In this document: positions 1-5,598 of the stretch, in pieces | Numbering within the stretch: the stretch's first letter is position 1 | How the letters are laid out: every line of letters starts with the position of its first letter | Assembly (NCBI GenBank): GCA_025966335.1 | Contig: JAICRS010000077.1 | Coordinates: 1-11,974, forward strand | Origin: Nocardioidaceae bacterium | GTDB taxonomy: Bacteria; Actinomycetota; Actinomycetes; Propionibacteriales; Nocardioidaceae | Reading direction: 5' to 3' | DNA length: 11,974 nucleotides | The notes under the pieces: generated by a model | The model's input: the letters and a program-made list of their open reading frames with translations, nothing else | Databases searched by the model: none | What the model was told of the DNA's origin: nothing | Made by a program: the position numbers and the translations under genes

Positions 1-67
1 CTCTGGCGCCAACGTCGGCGCCGATAACGATCGCGTAGTACCCGCGGTCGGCCCGTAGACTTCGAGC
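1..67. other. upstream edge of window, no gene supported
   Basis: No start codon with coding support begins here. One plus-strand frame is open from the window edge to a TAG at 56-58, and one minus-strand frame is open throughout. Either could be the end or the start of a neighbouring gene cut by the window edge, but the stretch is too short to decide. GGCGCC occurs twice (5-10 and 17-22), 12 bp apart; since GGCGCC is its own reverse complement this is both a direct and an inverted arrangement, and such hexamers are common in DNA of this GC content. The pdxS -10 element lies at the right-hand end. Confidence 0.5.
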
Positions 68-68
68 A
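56..68 (+). promoter_or_regulatory. pdxS promoter, -10 TAGACT, probable leaderless transcript
   Basis: TAGACT at 56-61 fits the actinobacterial TAnnnT -10 element. Its last T lies exactly 7 nt before the A of the pdxS ATG at 68, the spacing expected if transcription starts at the initiation codon itself. There is no Shine-Dalgarno match in the preceding bases (TTCGAGC), which agrees with a leaderless mRNA. I find no convincing -35 hexamer. The pdxT promoter has the same geometry. Start-site mapping would settle it. Confidence 0.6.
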
Positions 69-973
69 TGGCTGACACCACTCCTGAGGCTCGCCGGACC
101 GGCACGGATCGCGTGAAGCGGGGGCTGGCCGAGATGCTGAAGGGCGGCGTCATCATGGACGTCGTCGACGCCGAGCAGGCGAAGATCGCCGAGGACGCGG
201 GTGCCGCCGCGGTCATGGCGCTCGAGCGCGTGCCCGCCGACATCCGCGCACAGGGCGGGGTCTCCCGGATGAGCGACCCGGACATGATCGACTCGATCAT
301 CGAGGCGGTCTCGATCCCGGTGATGGCCAAGGCCCGGATCGGCCACTTCGCCGAGGCGCAGGTGCTGCAGAGCCTGGGCGTCGACTACATCGACGAGTCC
401 GAGGTGCTCACCCCGGCCGACTACGCGAACCACATCGACAAGTGGCTGTTCACGGTGCCGTTCGTGTGCGGCGCGACCAACCTCGGTGAGGCGCTGCGCC
501 GGATCACCGAGGGCGCGGCGATGATCCGGTCCAAGGGTGAGGCGGGCACCGGTGACGTCTCCAACGCGGTCACCCACATGCGGACCATCCGGGCCGAGCT
601 GCGCCGGCTGCAGGGGCTCTCGAGCGACGAGCTGTACGTCGCGGCCAAGGAGCTCCAGGCGCCCTACGACCTGGTCAAGGAGGTCGCCCAGAACGGGAAG
701 CTGCCCGTCGTACTCTTCACCGCCGGCGGCATCGCCACTCCCGCGGACGCGGCGATGATGATGCAGCTCGGCGCCGAGGGCGTGTTCGTCGGCTCCGGCA
801 TCTTCAAGTCCGGCAACCCCGCCCAGCGCGCCGAGGCGATCGTCAAGGCCACCACCTTCTTCGACGACCCCGACGTGGTCGCCAAGGTCTCCCGCGGCCT
901 CGGCGAGGCGATGGTCGGGATCAACGTCGACGAGATCCCGCAGCCGCACCGGCTGGCCGAGCGCGGCTGGTAG
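68..973 (+). CDS. pdxS: pyridoxal 5'-phosphate synthase, PdxS lyase subunit
   Basis: PdxS (301 aa) is the synthase subunit of the DXP-independent vitamin B6 pathway. It condenses ribose 5-phosphate, glyceraldehyde 3-phosphate and ammonia (supplied by PdxT) into pyridoxal 5'-phosphate in the cytoplasm. The length and the (beta/alpha)8-barrel sequence are typical. The N-terminal segment VKRGLAEMLKGGVIMDVV contains the conserved Asp31. The first catalytic lysine is Lys88 in PVMAKARIGHF and the second is Lys156 in RSKGEAGTGD; both sit at the family positions, offset by 7 from the Bacillus subtilis enzyme. The phosphate-binding stretch FTAGGIATPADAAMMMQLGA and GVFVGSGIFKS follow near residues 218-250. 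ATG 68 is chosen because a -10 element is placed for a leaderless start there. The next gene begins 5 nt after the stop. PdxT is encoded nearby but not adjacent, which is less usual than a directly linked pdxST pair. Confidence 0.97.
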   Translation: MADTTPEARRTGTDRVKRGLAEMLKGGVIMDVVDAEQAKIAEDAGAAAVMALERVPADIRAQGGVSRMSDPDMIDSIIEAVSIPVMAKARIGHFAEAQVLQSLGVDYIDESEVLTPADYANHIDKWLFTVPFVCGATNLGEALRRITEGAAMIRSKGEAGTGDVSNAVTHMRTIRAELRRLQGLSSDELYVAAKELQAPYDLVKEVAQNGKLPVVLFTAGGIATPADAAMMMQLGAEGVFVGSGIFKSGNPAQRAEAIVKATTFFDDPDVVAKVSRGLGEAMVGINVDEIPQPHRLAERGW

Positions 974-978
974 GCCGG

Positions 979-1557
979 GTGCCGGAGAAGGTCCCCGCCG
1001 AGACGCACGTCCGCGACTTCACGCGGTCGTGCGTGCGTGCCGGACTGCTCTCCGAGCAGGAGCTGTACGACGAGGTGGTGCTCGCGATCAGGACCGAGCT
1101 GCCGGGCACCGACTCGCCTCAGGCGCTCGCGCGGTCGTGGATCGCGGAGTTCCGCGTCGAGCTCGCGACCGACGAGGTGGCCTGGCCCGACGAGACCGAC
1201 TACGACCGGCTCCAGTCCGCGCTCGCTGAGCTCGCCGCGGCCGGCGTCGTGGTGCTCCAGGGCTGCGACGACCACTGGGCGGCGAAGCAAGCGCTCGAGG
1301 AGCGTGCCGCCGCCGGCAACCCTGCCCGGGGCGTCGCCTGGTTCACTCCCTCCGACGTCTGGCACGCGATCGACGAGGGCATGCTCGAGGTCAACGTCTG
1401 GCACGGCACGACCGCCAACGTCGCGCCCGGGGACACCCTGCTCGACGATGTGGTGGCGGTCTTCGAGAGGCACCGGCTGCCCGCGCACTTCGACGAGGGC
1501 CGGGTCGAGGTCACCGCGCACTGGCGCCGCCGCCTCGTCTCCCCGTCCCCCCCGTGA
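979..1557 (+). CDS. uncharacterised protein, DUF6891-like
   Basis: This is a 192-residue soluble protein of unknown function. I see no signal peptide or membrane segment. It is acidic in the N-terminal half and ends in a basic, Pro-rich tail (HWRRRLVSPSPP). The middle and C-terminal part has the layout I associate with DUF6891: a DYDRLQSALAELAAAGVVVLQ helix (about 75-94), a GVAWFTPSDVWHAI strand/helix (118-131), a beta segment MLEVNVWHGT (135-144), a DDVVAVFERHRLPAHF helix (156-171) and the terminal VEVTAHWRRRL. That match is from memory of family shape, not a search. Cysteines are at 18 and 96. The GTG start at 979 lies 5 nt after the pdxS stop with only a weak ribosome site (AGG/CCGG), suggesting translation by read-through from pdxS. 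Another start downstream, such as the GTG at 1030, cannot be excluded. Seven consecutive C bases (1547-1553) precede the stop. Confidence 0.82.
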   Translation: MPEKVPAETHVRDFTRSCVRAGLLSEQELYDEVVLAIRTELPGTDSPQALARSWIAEFRVELATDEVAWPDETDYDRLQSALAELAAAGVVVLQGCDDHWAAKQALEERAAAGNPARGVAWFTPSDVWHAIDEGMLEVNVWHGTTANVAPGDTLLDDVVAVFERHRLPAHFDEGRVEVTAHWRRRLVSPSPP

Positions 1558-1558
1558 T

Positions 1559-1624
1559 CCGTTGAGACGCGCCCTTTTCCCCGTTGAAGCGTGCGGTTTT
1601 CGCGGTTGAGGCGTGGAATCTTCC
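1559..1624 (+). repeat. three tandem 22-bp direct repeats upstream of pdxT
   Basis: Three head-to-tail units occupy 1559-1580, 1581-1602 and 1603-1624 with no gaps. Each starts C(C/G)GTTGA, has CG at unit positions 10-11 and ends with a T-rich TTTTC or TCTTC block. Thirteen of 22 positions are identical in all three units, and pairwise identity is 15-16 of 22. The array begins 2 nt after the stop of the upstream gene and ends 17 nt before the putative pdxT -10 hexamer, so its last unit covers the -35 position. A period of about two helical turns would place the units on one face of DNA, as for a bound activator. Direct repeats are known operators for MocR-type PdxR regulators of pdx genes, but that assignment is inference. 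It could instead be an intergenic repeat family of this genome. Confidence 0.8.
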
Positions 1625-1641
1625 CGGTGCGGTCGGCCACT

Positions 1642-1654
1642 TACCATGGACACG
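1642..1654 (+). promoter_or_regulatory. pdxT promoter, -10 TACCAT, probable leaderless transcript
   Basis: TACCAT at 1642-1647 matches TAnnnT and is followed by 6 nt and then the GTG at 1654, the same -10-to-start spacing as at pdxS. No Shine-Dalgarno sequence is present before the GTG (GGACAC). No clear -35 hexamer is visible; the position it would occupy (about 1619-1624) falls in the last 22-bp direct repeat, which would suit activator-dependent transcription. Confidence 0.55.
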
Positions 1655-2292
1655 TGACTGACTCCCCACTGATCGGCGTGTTCGCGCTCCAGGGCGACGT
1701 GCGTGAGCACGTCCGGATGCTGGAGGTGGCCGGTGCGCGCACCCGCGCCGTCCGCCGGCCGAGCGAGCTGGCCGGCCTGGACGGGATCGTGATCCCCGGC
1801 GGCGAGTCGACGACGATGTACAAGCTCGCCCGCACCTTCGAGCTGTTCGACCCGCTGCGGGACGCCATCCGGGGCGGACTGCCGGCGTTCGGCACCTGTG
1901 CCGGAATGATCATGCTGGCCGACCACATCGAGGGTGGGATCCACGGCCAGGAGACGATCGGAGGCCTCGACGTCGTCGTACGACGCAACGCCTTCGGCCG
2001 GCAGGTGAACTCGTTCGAGGCTGATCTCGACGTCGAGGATCTGTCGGACCACTTCCATGCCCTGTTCATCCGGGCGCCGTGGGTCGAGAAGGTCGGTCAG
2101 GGCGTCGAGGTCGTCGCCACGGTGGCCTCGGGTGAGGCGGTCGGTAGGATCGTCGCCGTCCGACAGGCGAACCTGCTCGCCACGTCGTTCCACCCCGAGA
2201 TCACGGGGGACCACCGAATGCACGCTCTGTTCGTCGAGCTGGTCCAGTCACGGCTGGGGTCGGCGGACGCCGAGAACGAGACGCGGAAGTAG
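1654..2292 (+). CDS. pdxT: pyridoxal 5'-phosphate synthase, PdxT glutaminase subunit
   Basis: PdxT (212 aa) is the class I glutamine amidotransferase that hydrolyses glutamine and channels ammonia to PdxS for pyridoxal 5'-phosphate synthesis. The sequence starts with the family signature IGVFALQGDVREH. It has the oxyanion-hole motif PGGEST (48-53), the nucleophile Cys82 in FGTCAGMIMLA, the conserved RRNAFGRQVNSFE segment (110-122) and the His180/Glu182 pair in SFHPEIT, so the catalytic triad is intact. Length is slightly above the usual 190-200 residues because of a short charged C-terminus. An in-frame ATG at 1591 would add 21 residues, but these match nothing in the family and would run through the repeat array; GTG 1654 gives the canonical N-terminus and is placed for leaderless initiation. 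yebC begins 6 nt after the stop, so the two are probably one transcript. Confidence 0.95.
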   Translation: MTDSPLIGVFALQGDVREHVRMLEVAGARTRAVRRPSELAGLDGIVIPGGESTTMYKLARTFELFDPLRDAIRGGLPAFGTCAGMIMLADHIEGGIHGQETIGGLDVVVRRNAFGRQVNSFEADLDVEDLSDHFHALFIRAPWVEKVGQGVEVVATVASGEAVGRIVAVRQANLLATSFHPEITGDHRMHALFVELVQSRLGSADAENETRK

Positions 2293-2298
2293 GACCTC

Positions 2299-3063
2299 AT
2301 GTCTGGCCACTCCAAATGGGCGACCACCAAGCACAAGAAGGCCGTCATCGACGCCCGCCGCGGCAAGATGTTCGCCAAGCTGATCAAGAACATCGAGGTC
2401 GCGGCCCGGATGGGCGGTGGTGACCCGGCCGGCAACCCGACCCTCTTCGACGCCATCCAGAAGGCCAAGAAGTCCTCGGTGCCGAACGACAACATCGACC
2501 GTGCGGTGAAGCGGGGTTCCGGCGCCGAGGCCGGGGGCGCCGACTACCAGACGATCATGTACGAAGGCTACGGCCCGAGCGGTGTCGCCTTCCTGATCGA
2601 GTGCTTGACCGACAACAAGAACCGTGCCGCGATGGAGGTCCGCACCGCGATGACCCGCAACGGCGGATCGCTGGCGGACCCGGGCTCGGTGTCCTACATG
2701 TTCAACCGCAAGGGCGTCGTGATCGTCTCCAAGGACCAGGAGGGCAGGACGGTCGGCGAGGACGACGTGCTCGAGGCCACCCTGGACGCGGGAGCCGAGG
2801 AGGTCAACGACCTCGGTGACTCCTACGAGGTGATCAGCGAGGCAACCGACCTGGTGGCGGTGCGGACCGCGCTGCAGGCCGCGGGCGTGGACTACGACTC
2901 GGCCGAGGCGTCGTTCGTCCCGTCGATGAACGTGGAGGTCGACGAGGATTCCGCCGGCAAGGTGTTCCGGCTGGTCGAGGCGCTCGAGGACCTCGACGAC
3001 GTACAGAACGTCTTCGGCAACTTCGACGTCTCCGACGAGGTGATGGAGGCGCTCGACGCCTGA
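2299..3063 (+). CDS. yebC: YebC/TACO1-family protein (translation or regulatory factor)
   Basis: This 254-residue cytoplasmic protein is a standard-length YebC/PmpR/TACO1 family member. The N-terminal family signature GHSKWA is at residues 3-8, followed by the basic helical segment KHKKAVIDARRGKMFAKLIKNI. MYEGYGPSGVAFLIECLTDNKNR (87-109) and NGGSLADPGSVSYMFNRKG (121-139) are core motifs, and DLDDVQNVFGNFD (231-243) is the C-terminal signature. The family was long annotated as a transcriptional regulator; bacterial YebC and mitochondrial TACO1 have more recently been linked to relieving ribosome stalling at proline-rich stretches. Which role applies here cannot be read from the sequence. The ATG lies 6 nt after the pdxT stop; the nearest ribosome-site match is GGAAG at 2285-2289, inside pdxT, so translation may be coupled. 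Position just before ruvCAB is typical of many bacteria. Confidence 0.95.
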   Translation: MSGHSKWATTKHKKAVIDARRGKMFAKLIKNIEVAARMGGGDPAGNPTLFDAIQKAKKSSVPNDNIDRAVKRGSGAEAGGADYQTIMYEGYGPSGVAFLIECLTDNKNRAAMEVRTAMTRNGGSLADPGSVSYMFNRKGVVIVSKDQEGRTVGEDDVLEATLDAGAEEVNDLGDSYEVISEATDLVAVRTALQAAGVDYDSAEASFVPSMNVEVDEDSAGKVFRLVEALEDLDDVQNVFGNFDVSDEVMEALDA

Positions 3064-3072
3064 CCCACCGCA

Positions 3073-3098
3073 CGGCGCGTCGTACGTCGGATGCGCCG
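3073..3098 (+). terminator. hairpin after yebC, possible terminator without U-tract
   Basis: An 8-bp stem (CGGCGCGT at 3073-3080 pairing with ATGCGCCG at 3091-3098, one G-U pair) encloses a 10-nt loop 9 nt after the yebC stop. There is no following run of T, so it is not a classical intrinsic terminator, although actinobacterial terminators often lack the U-tract. Its location between yebC and the separately promoted ruvC operon is what makes it plausible. Confidence 0.3.
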
Positions 3099-3109
3099 GA
3101 CCCGTCGGT

Positions 3110-3138
3110 TAGCGTGGTGTCCGAACATCTGTTCGGAC
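3110..3138 (+). promoter_or_regulatory. LexA (SOS) box and promoter of ruvCAB
   Basis: A perfect 8-bp inverted repeat, GTCCGAAC (3119-3126) and GTTCGGAC (3131-3138), surrounds the 4-nt spacer ATCT. It contains the Gram-positive/actinobacterial LexA consensus CGAAC-N4-GTTCG exactly. A TAnnnT hexamer, TAGCGT (3110-3115), lies just upstream and would place the transcription start near 3122, inside the operator, so bound LexA would block initiation. The box ends 13 nt before the ruvC start. ruvC is a known LexA-regulated gene in Mycobacterium tuberculosis. The SOS box is the strong part of this call; the -10 assignment is weaker and no -35 is evident. Confidence 0.9.
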
Positions 3139-3151
3139 GAAAGGTGGCCGC

Positions 3152-3676
3152 GTGCGCGTGCTCGGGATCGACCCAGGCCTGACCCGGTGCGGTCTCGGCG
3201 TGGTCGACGGGTCGGTCGGCCGGCCGCTGACCATGGTGCAGGTCGGCGTCGTCCGCACGCCACCGGAGCTGGCCGTCGCGCAGCGGCTGTGCCTGATCGA
3301 GGCGGAGATCGACGCCTGGCTCGACACCCACCGGCCCGACGCCGTCGCTGTGGAGCGGGTGTTCAGCCAGCACAACGTGAAGACCGTGATGGGCACCGCG
3401 CAGGCCAGCGGGATCGCGCTGGTCGCCGCCGCCCGGCGCGGCATCCCGGTGGCGCTGCACACGCCGAGCGAGGTCAAGGCCGCGGTCAGCGGCAACGGCC
3501 GCGCGGACAAGGCCCAGGTCGGCGCGATGGTCACCCGGCTGCTGCGCCTGACCGAGCAGCCCAGGCCCGCTGACGCCGCGGACTCGCTGGCGTTGGCGAT
3601 CTGCCACATCTGGCGCGGAGCCGCCCAGTCCAGGATCGAGGAGGCCGTCGCCGCGGCCGGAAGGAGACCACGTTGA
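3152..3676 (+). CDS. ruvC: crossover junction endodeoxyribonuclease RuvC
   Basis: RuvC (174 aa) resolves Holliday junctions by paired nicks, working with RuvAB in recombinational repair. It has the RNase H-like fold with all four catalytic acidic residues visible: Asp7 in MRVLGIDPGLTRCG, Glu68 in DAVAVERVF, and Asp141 and Asp144 in PADAADSLALAI. These match Escherichia coli Asp7, Glu66, Asp138 and Asp141. The segment FSQHNVKTVMGTAQASGIAL (71-90) is the usual substrate-binding region. The GTG start at 3152 gives the canonical N-terminus and is preceded by AAGGTGG (3141-3147). The stop overlaps the ruvA start codon by 4 nt (TTGA), indicating translational coupling. The SOS box upstream predicts induction by DNA damage. 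Confidence 0.97.
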   Translation: MRVLGIDPGLTRCGLGVVDGSVGRPLTMVQVGVVRTPPELAVAQRLCLIEAEIDAWLDTHRPDAVAVERVFSQHNVKTVMGTAQASGIALVAAARRGIPVALHTPSEVKAAVSGNGRADKAQVGAMVTRLLRLTEQPRPADAADSLALAICHIWRGAAQSRIEEAVAAAGRRPR

Positions 3677-4287
3677 TCGCCTTCGTGAAGGGGACGGTGG
3701 CCGGTGTGACGCTCACGTCCGCGGTCGTCGAGGTCGGCGGGGTGGGCCTCGAGCTCAACTGCACGCCGAACACCCTGGCCACGCTGCGGATCGGCAGCGA
3801 GGCCACGCTCCCCACCAGCATGGTGGTCCGCGAGGAGTCGCTGACCCTGTTCGGGTTCCTCGACGACGACGAGAAGTCGGTGTTCGAGCTGCTCCAGACC
3901 GCCAGCGGCGTCGGCCCGAAGCTGGCTCAGGCGATGCTCGCCGTGCACTCGCCCGATGACCTGCGCCGGGCGGTCACCGGCGAGGACGTCAAGACACTCA
4001 CCACCGTCCCGGGCATCGGCCAGAAGGGCGCGCAACGGATCATCCTCGAGCTCAAGGACCGGATCGGGGCTCCGTCGTCGGGCAGCGCACGGCCGGTGAC
4101 CGGAACGACCGTGTCCACCGCCGCCTGGCGCGACCAGGTGCACGCCGGCCTGGTGGGACTGGGCTGGTCGGGCAAGGAAGCGGACAAGGCTGTCGACGCC
4201 GTCGCGCCCCAGGCGGAGCAGGCCGACGGTGCCCCGGACGTCGCCGCGCTGCTCCGGGCCGCGCTGCGGACGCTGAGCAAGGCGTGA
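3673..4287 (+). CDS. ruvA: Holliday junction DNA helicase subunit RuvA
   Basis: RuvA (204 aa) is the tetrameric junction-binding subunit that targets the RuvB motor to Holliday junctions. Domain I (about 1-62) starts with the family signature MIAFVKGTVAG and carries the acidic pair Glu54-Glu55 at the position of the E. coli acidic pin. Domain II contains two helix-hairpin-helix motifs, TASGVGPKLAQAML (76-89) and TVPGIGQKGAQRIILELK (111-128). A flexible Gly/Ser/Thr-rich linker (about 134-149) leads to domain III (150-204), which contacts RuvB. The start is TTG at 3673, supported by AAGGAGA at 3661-3667 with 5-nt spacing; the next in-frame candidate, GTG 3688, would remove the conserved first strand. 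Its start overlaps the ruvC stop, and ruvB begins 4 nt after its own stop. Confidence 0.97.
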   Translation: MIAFVKGTVAGVTLTSAVVEVGGVGLELNCTPNTLATLRIGSEATLPTSMVVREESLTLFGFLDDDEKSVFELLQTASGVGPKLAQAMLAVHSPDDLRRAVTGEDVKTLTTVPGIGQKGAQRIILELKDRIGAPSSGSARPVTGTTVSTAAWRDQVHAGLVGLGWSGKEADKAVDAVAPQAEQADGAPDVAALLRAALRTLSKA

Positions 4288-4291
4288 ACCG

Positions 4292-5431
4292 ATGAGTGAC
4301 CCGAGAACAACCGGCGCCGAGCAGGACGCGGCCCCGGACCCCGCCGCCGGTTACGAGGCCGCCGAGAGCGCCTACGTGGAGAGCCGCGCCCTGGTGGCCG
4401 CCGAGGCGGAGGCCGAGGGTGACGAGCGGGCGGTCGAGGCCGCGCTGCGCCCACGCACCCTCGACGAGGTGATCGGGCAGGAACGGGTCCGCGAACAGCT
4501 CTCGCTGGTCCTGCAGGCCGCCCGCGCCCGCGAACGCGCCCCCGATCACGTGCTGCTGTCCGGTCCGCCGGGGCTGGGCAAGACGACACTGGCGATGATC
4601 ATCGCCGCCGAGATGTCGAGCCCGCTGCGGCTGACCTCCGGGCCGGCGATCACCCACGCCGGAGACCTGGCCGCGATCCTCTCCGGGATGAACGAGAACG
4701 ACGTCCTCTTCGTCGACGAGATCCACCGGATGTCGCGGCCGGCCGAAGAGATGCTCTACATGGCGATGGAGGACTTCCGCGTCGACGTGGTGATCGGCAA
4801 GGGGCCCGGCGCCACCGCGATCCCGCTCGAGATCCCGTCTTTCACGCTGGTCGGCGCCACCACGAGGGCCGGGCTGTTGCCCGGGCCGTTGCGCGACCGG
4901 TTCGGGTTCACCGCGCACCTGGAGTTCTACGAGCCCGCCGAGCTGGACCTGATCGTCCGCCGTTCCGCCGGCCTGCTCGGCGTCGAGCTGACCGACGAGG
5001 GCGCCGCCGAGATCGCCTCCCGGTCCCGGGGCACGCCGCGGATCGCGAACCGGCTGCTGCGCCGGGTGCGCGACTACGCCCAGGTGCGCGCGGACGGGGT
5101 GGTCACCCTCGACGTCGCGCACCGCGCCCTGGACCTCTACGAGGTCGACCAGTCCGGGCTCGACCGGCTCGACAGGGCGGTGCTCGACGCGCTCTGCCGC
5201 CGCTTCGGTGGCGGCCCGGTCGGCGCCAGCACCCTCGCGGTCGCGGTGGGGGAGGAGCGCGAGACCGTCGAGGAGGTCGCGGAGCCGTTCCTGGTCCGTT
5301 CCGGTTTCCTGGCGCGTACGCCGCGCGGGCGGGTCGCCACGCCGGCCGCATGGGCCCACCTCGGCCTGGCGGCGCCGGCCGGTGCACCGTTCAACACCGG
5401 GGACATCGCGCTGTTCGACCCGGACGAATGA
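4292..5431 (+). CDS. ruvB: Holliday junction branch migration ATPase RuvB
   Basis: RuvB (379 aa) is the AAA+ motor that drives branch migration on RuvA-bound junctions. Visible motifs are Walker A GPPGLGKT (91-98), Walker B LFVDEIH (139-145), sensor 1 GATTRAG (188-194), the arginine-finger region LRDRFG (200-205) and sensor 2 RGTPRIANRLLRR (246-258). The C-terminal winged helix (about 290-350) ends in RTPRGRVAT. The core matches mycobacterial RuvB nearly segment for segment. The N-terminal part before RPRTLDEVIGQ (53-63) is about 50 residues, Ala/Glu-rich and roughly 25-30 residues longer than in E. coli or M. tuberculosis. The ATG at 4292 lies 4 nt after the ruvA stop with a weak AAGGCG site (4279-4284); an in-frame GTG at 4376 is an alternative that would give a protein of usual length. 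Confidence 0.97.
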   Translation: MSDPRTTGAEQDAAPDPAAGYEAAESAYVESRALVAAEAEAEGDERAVEAALRPRTLDEVIGQERVREQLSLVLQAARARERAPDHVLLSGPPGLGKTTLAMIIAAEMSSPLRLTSGPAITHAGDLAAILSGMNENDVLFVDEIHRMSRPAEEMLYMAMEDFRVDVVIGKGPGATAIPLEIPSFTLVGATTRAGLLPGPLRDRFGFTAHLEFYEPAELDLIVRRSAGLLGVELTDEGAAEIASRSRGTPRIANRLLRRVRDYAQVRADGVVTLDVAHRALDLYEVDQSGLDRLDRAVLDALCRRFGGGPVGASTLAVAVGEERETVEEVAEPFLVRSGFLARTPRGRVATPAAWAHLGLAAPAGAPFNTGDIALFDPDE

Positions 5432-5476
5432 CGGCATGGCCGGCAGGCCGCTGCGCCGTACGCCTCGGAGCTGATA

Positions 5477-5521
5477 CCCAACCGTGACGTCGTGAGGCCC
5501 CGGCTGGTCGGCTCGGTTGGG
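5477..5521. repeat. inverted repeat between ruvB and yajC
   Basis: CCCAACCG (5477-5484) and CGGTTGGG (5514-5521) form a perfect 8-bp inverted repeat with a 29-nt interior that is itself GC-rich. It starts 45 nt after the ruvB stop and ends 10 nt before the yajC -10 hexamer. It could be a long-loop terminator hairpin of the ruv operon (there is no T-run) or an operator of the yajC promoter. The sequence does not distinguish these. Confidence 0.4.
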
Positions 5522-5546
5522 CAACGGCAGTTAGAATCCACCGTTG
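5522..5546 (+). promoter_or_regulatory. yajC-secD-secF promoter, -10 TAGAAT flanked by inverted repeat
   Basis: TAGAAT (5532-5537) is a strong TAnnnT -10 element and the best candidate in the 167-nt ruvB-yajC gap. It predicts a start near 5544 and a leader of about 55 nt. No good -35 is seen at the right spacing. The -10 is bracketed by CAACGG (5522-5527) and CCGTTG (5541-5546), a 6-bp inverted repeat that would suit a dimeric regulator, although 6 bp can arise by chance. Apart from this, the upstream inverted repeat and a 5-codon open frame at 5571-5588, I see nothing in the gap. Confidence 0.55.
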
Positions 5547-5598
5547 GCCGTTTGACGCGGCTGATCTGCCATGCCCACACATTTCTGAAGGAGCCATT

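Noticed and set aside
1559..1624. CRISPR-like array
   Set aside because: The 22-bp units are directly contiguous with no unique spacers, and no cas gene is nearby.
1558..1653. PLP or other riboswitch upstream of pdxT
   Set aside because: The stretch is dominated by direct repeats, the transcript probably starts at the GTG, and no aptamer-like set of helices is visible.
1591..1653. 21-residue N-terminal extension of PdxT from ATG 1591
   Set aside because: It has no match to PdxT N-termini, lies in the repeat array and includes the -10 element. GTG 1654 gives the canonical start.
664..2223. Long antisense open frame (519 codons) across pdxS, the DUF-like gene and pdxT
   Set aside because: Its sequence is low-complexity, Arg/Asp/Val/Gly-rich and spans three real genes on the other strand, the usual consequence of high third-position GC. 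No family motif is visible.
4052..5524. Long antisense open frames over ruvB, secD, secF, apt and rel (for example 4052-5524, 6580-7749, 7746-8864, 9510-10751)
   Set aside because: All are mirror frames of intact, well-recognised genes, with His/Arg/Gly/Asp-rich composition and no motifs.
5552..5580. TTGACG at 5552 as the -35 of a second yajC promoter
   Set aside because: No TAnnnT hexamer is found 16-19 nt downstream of it.
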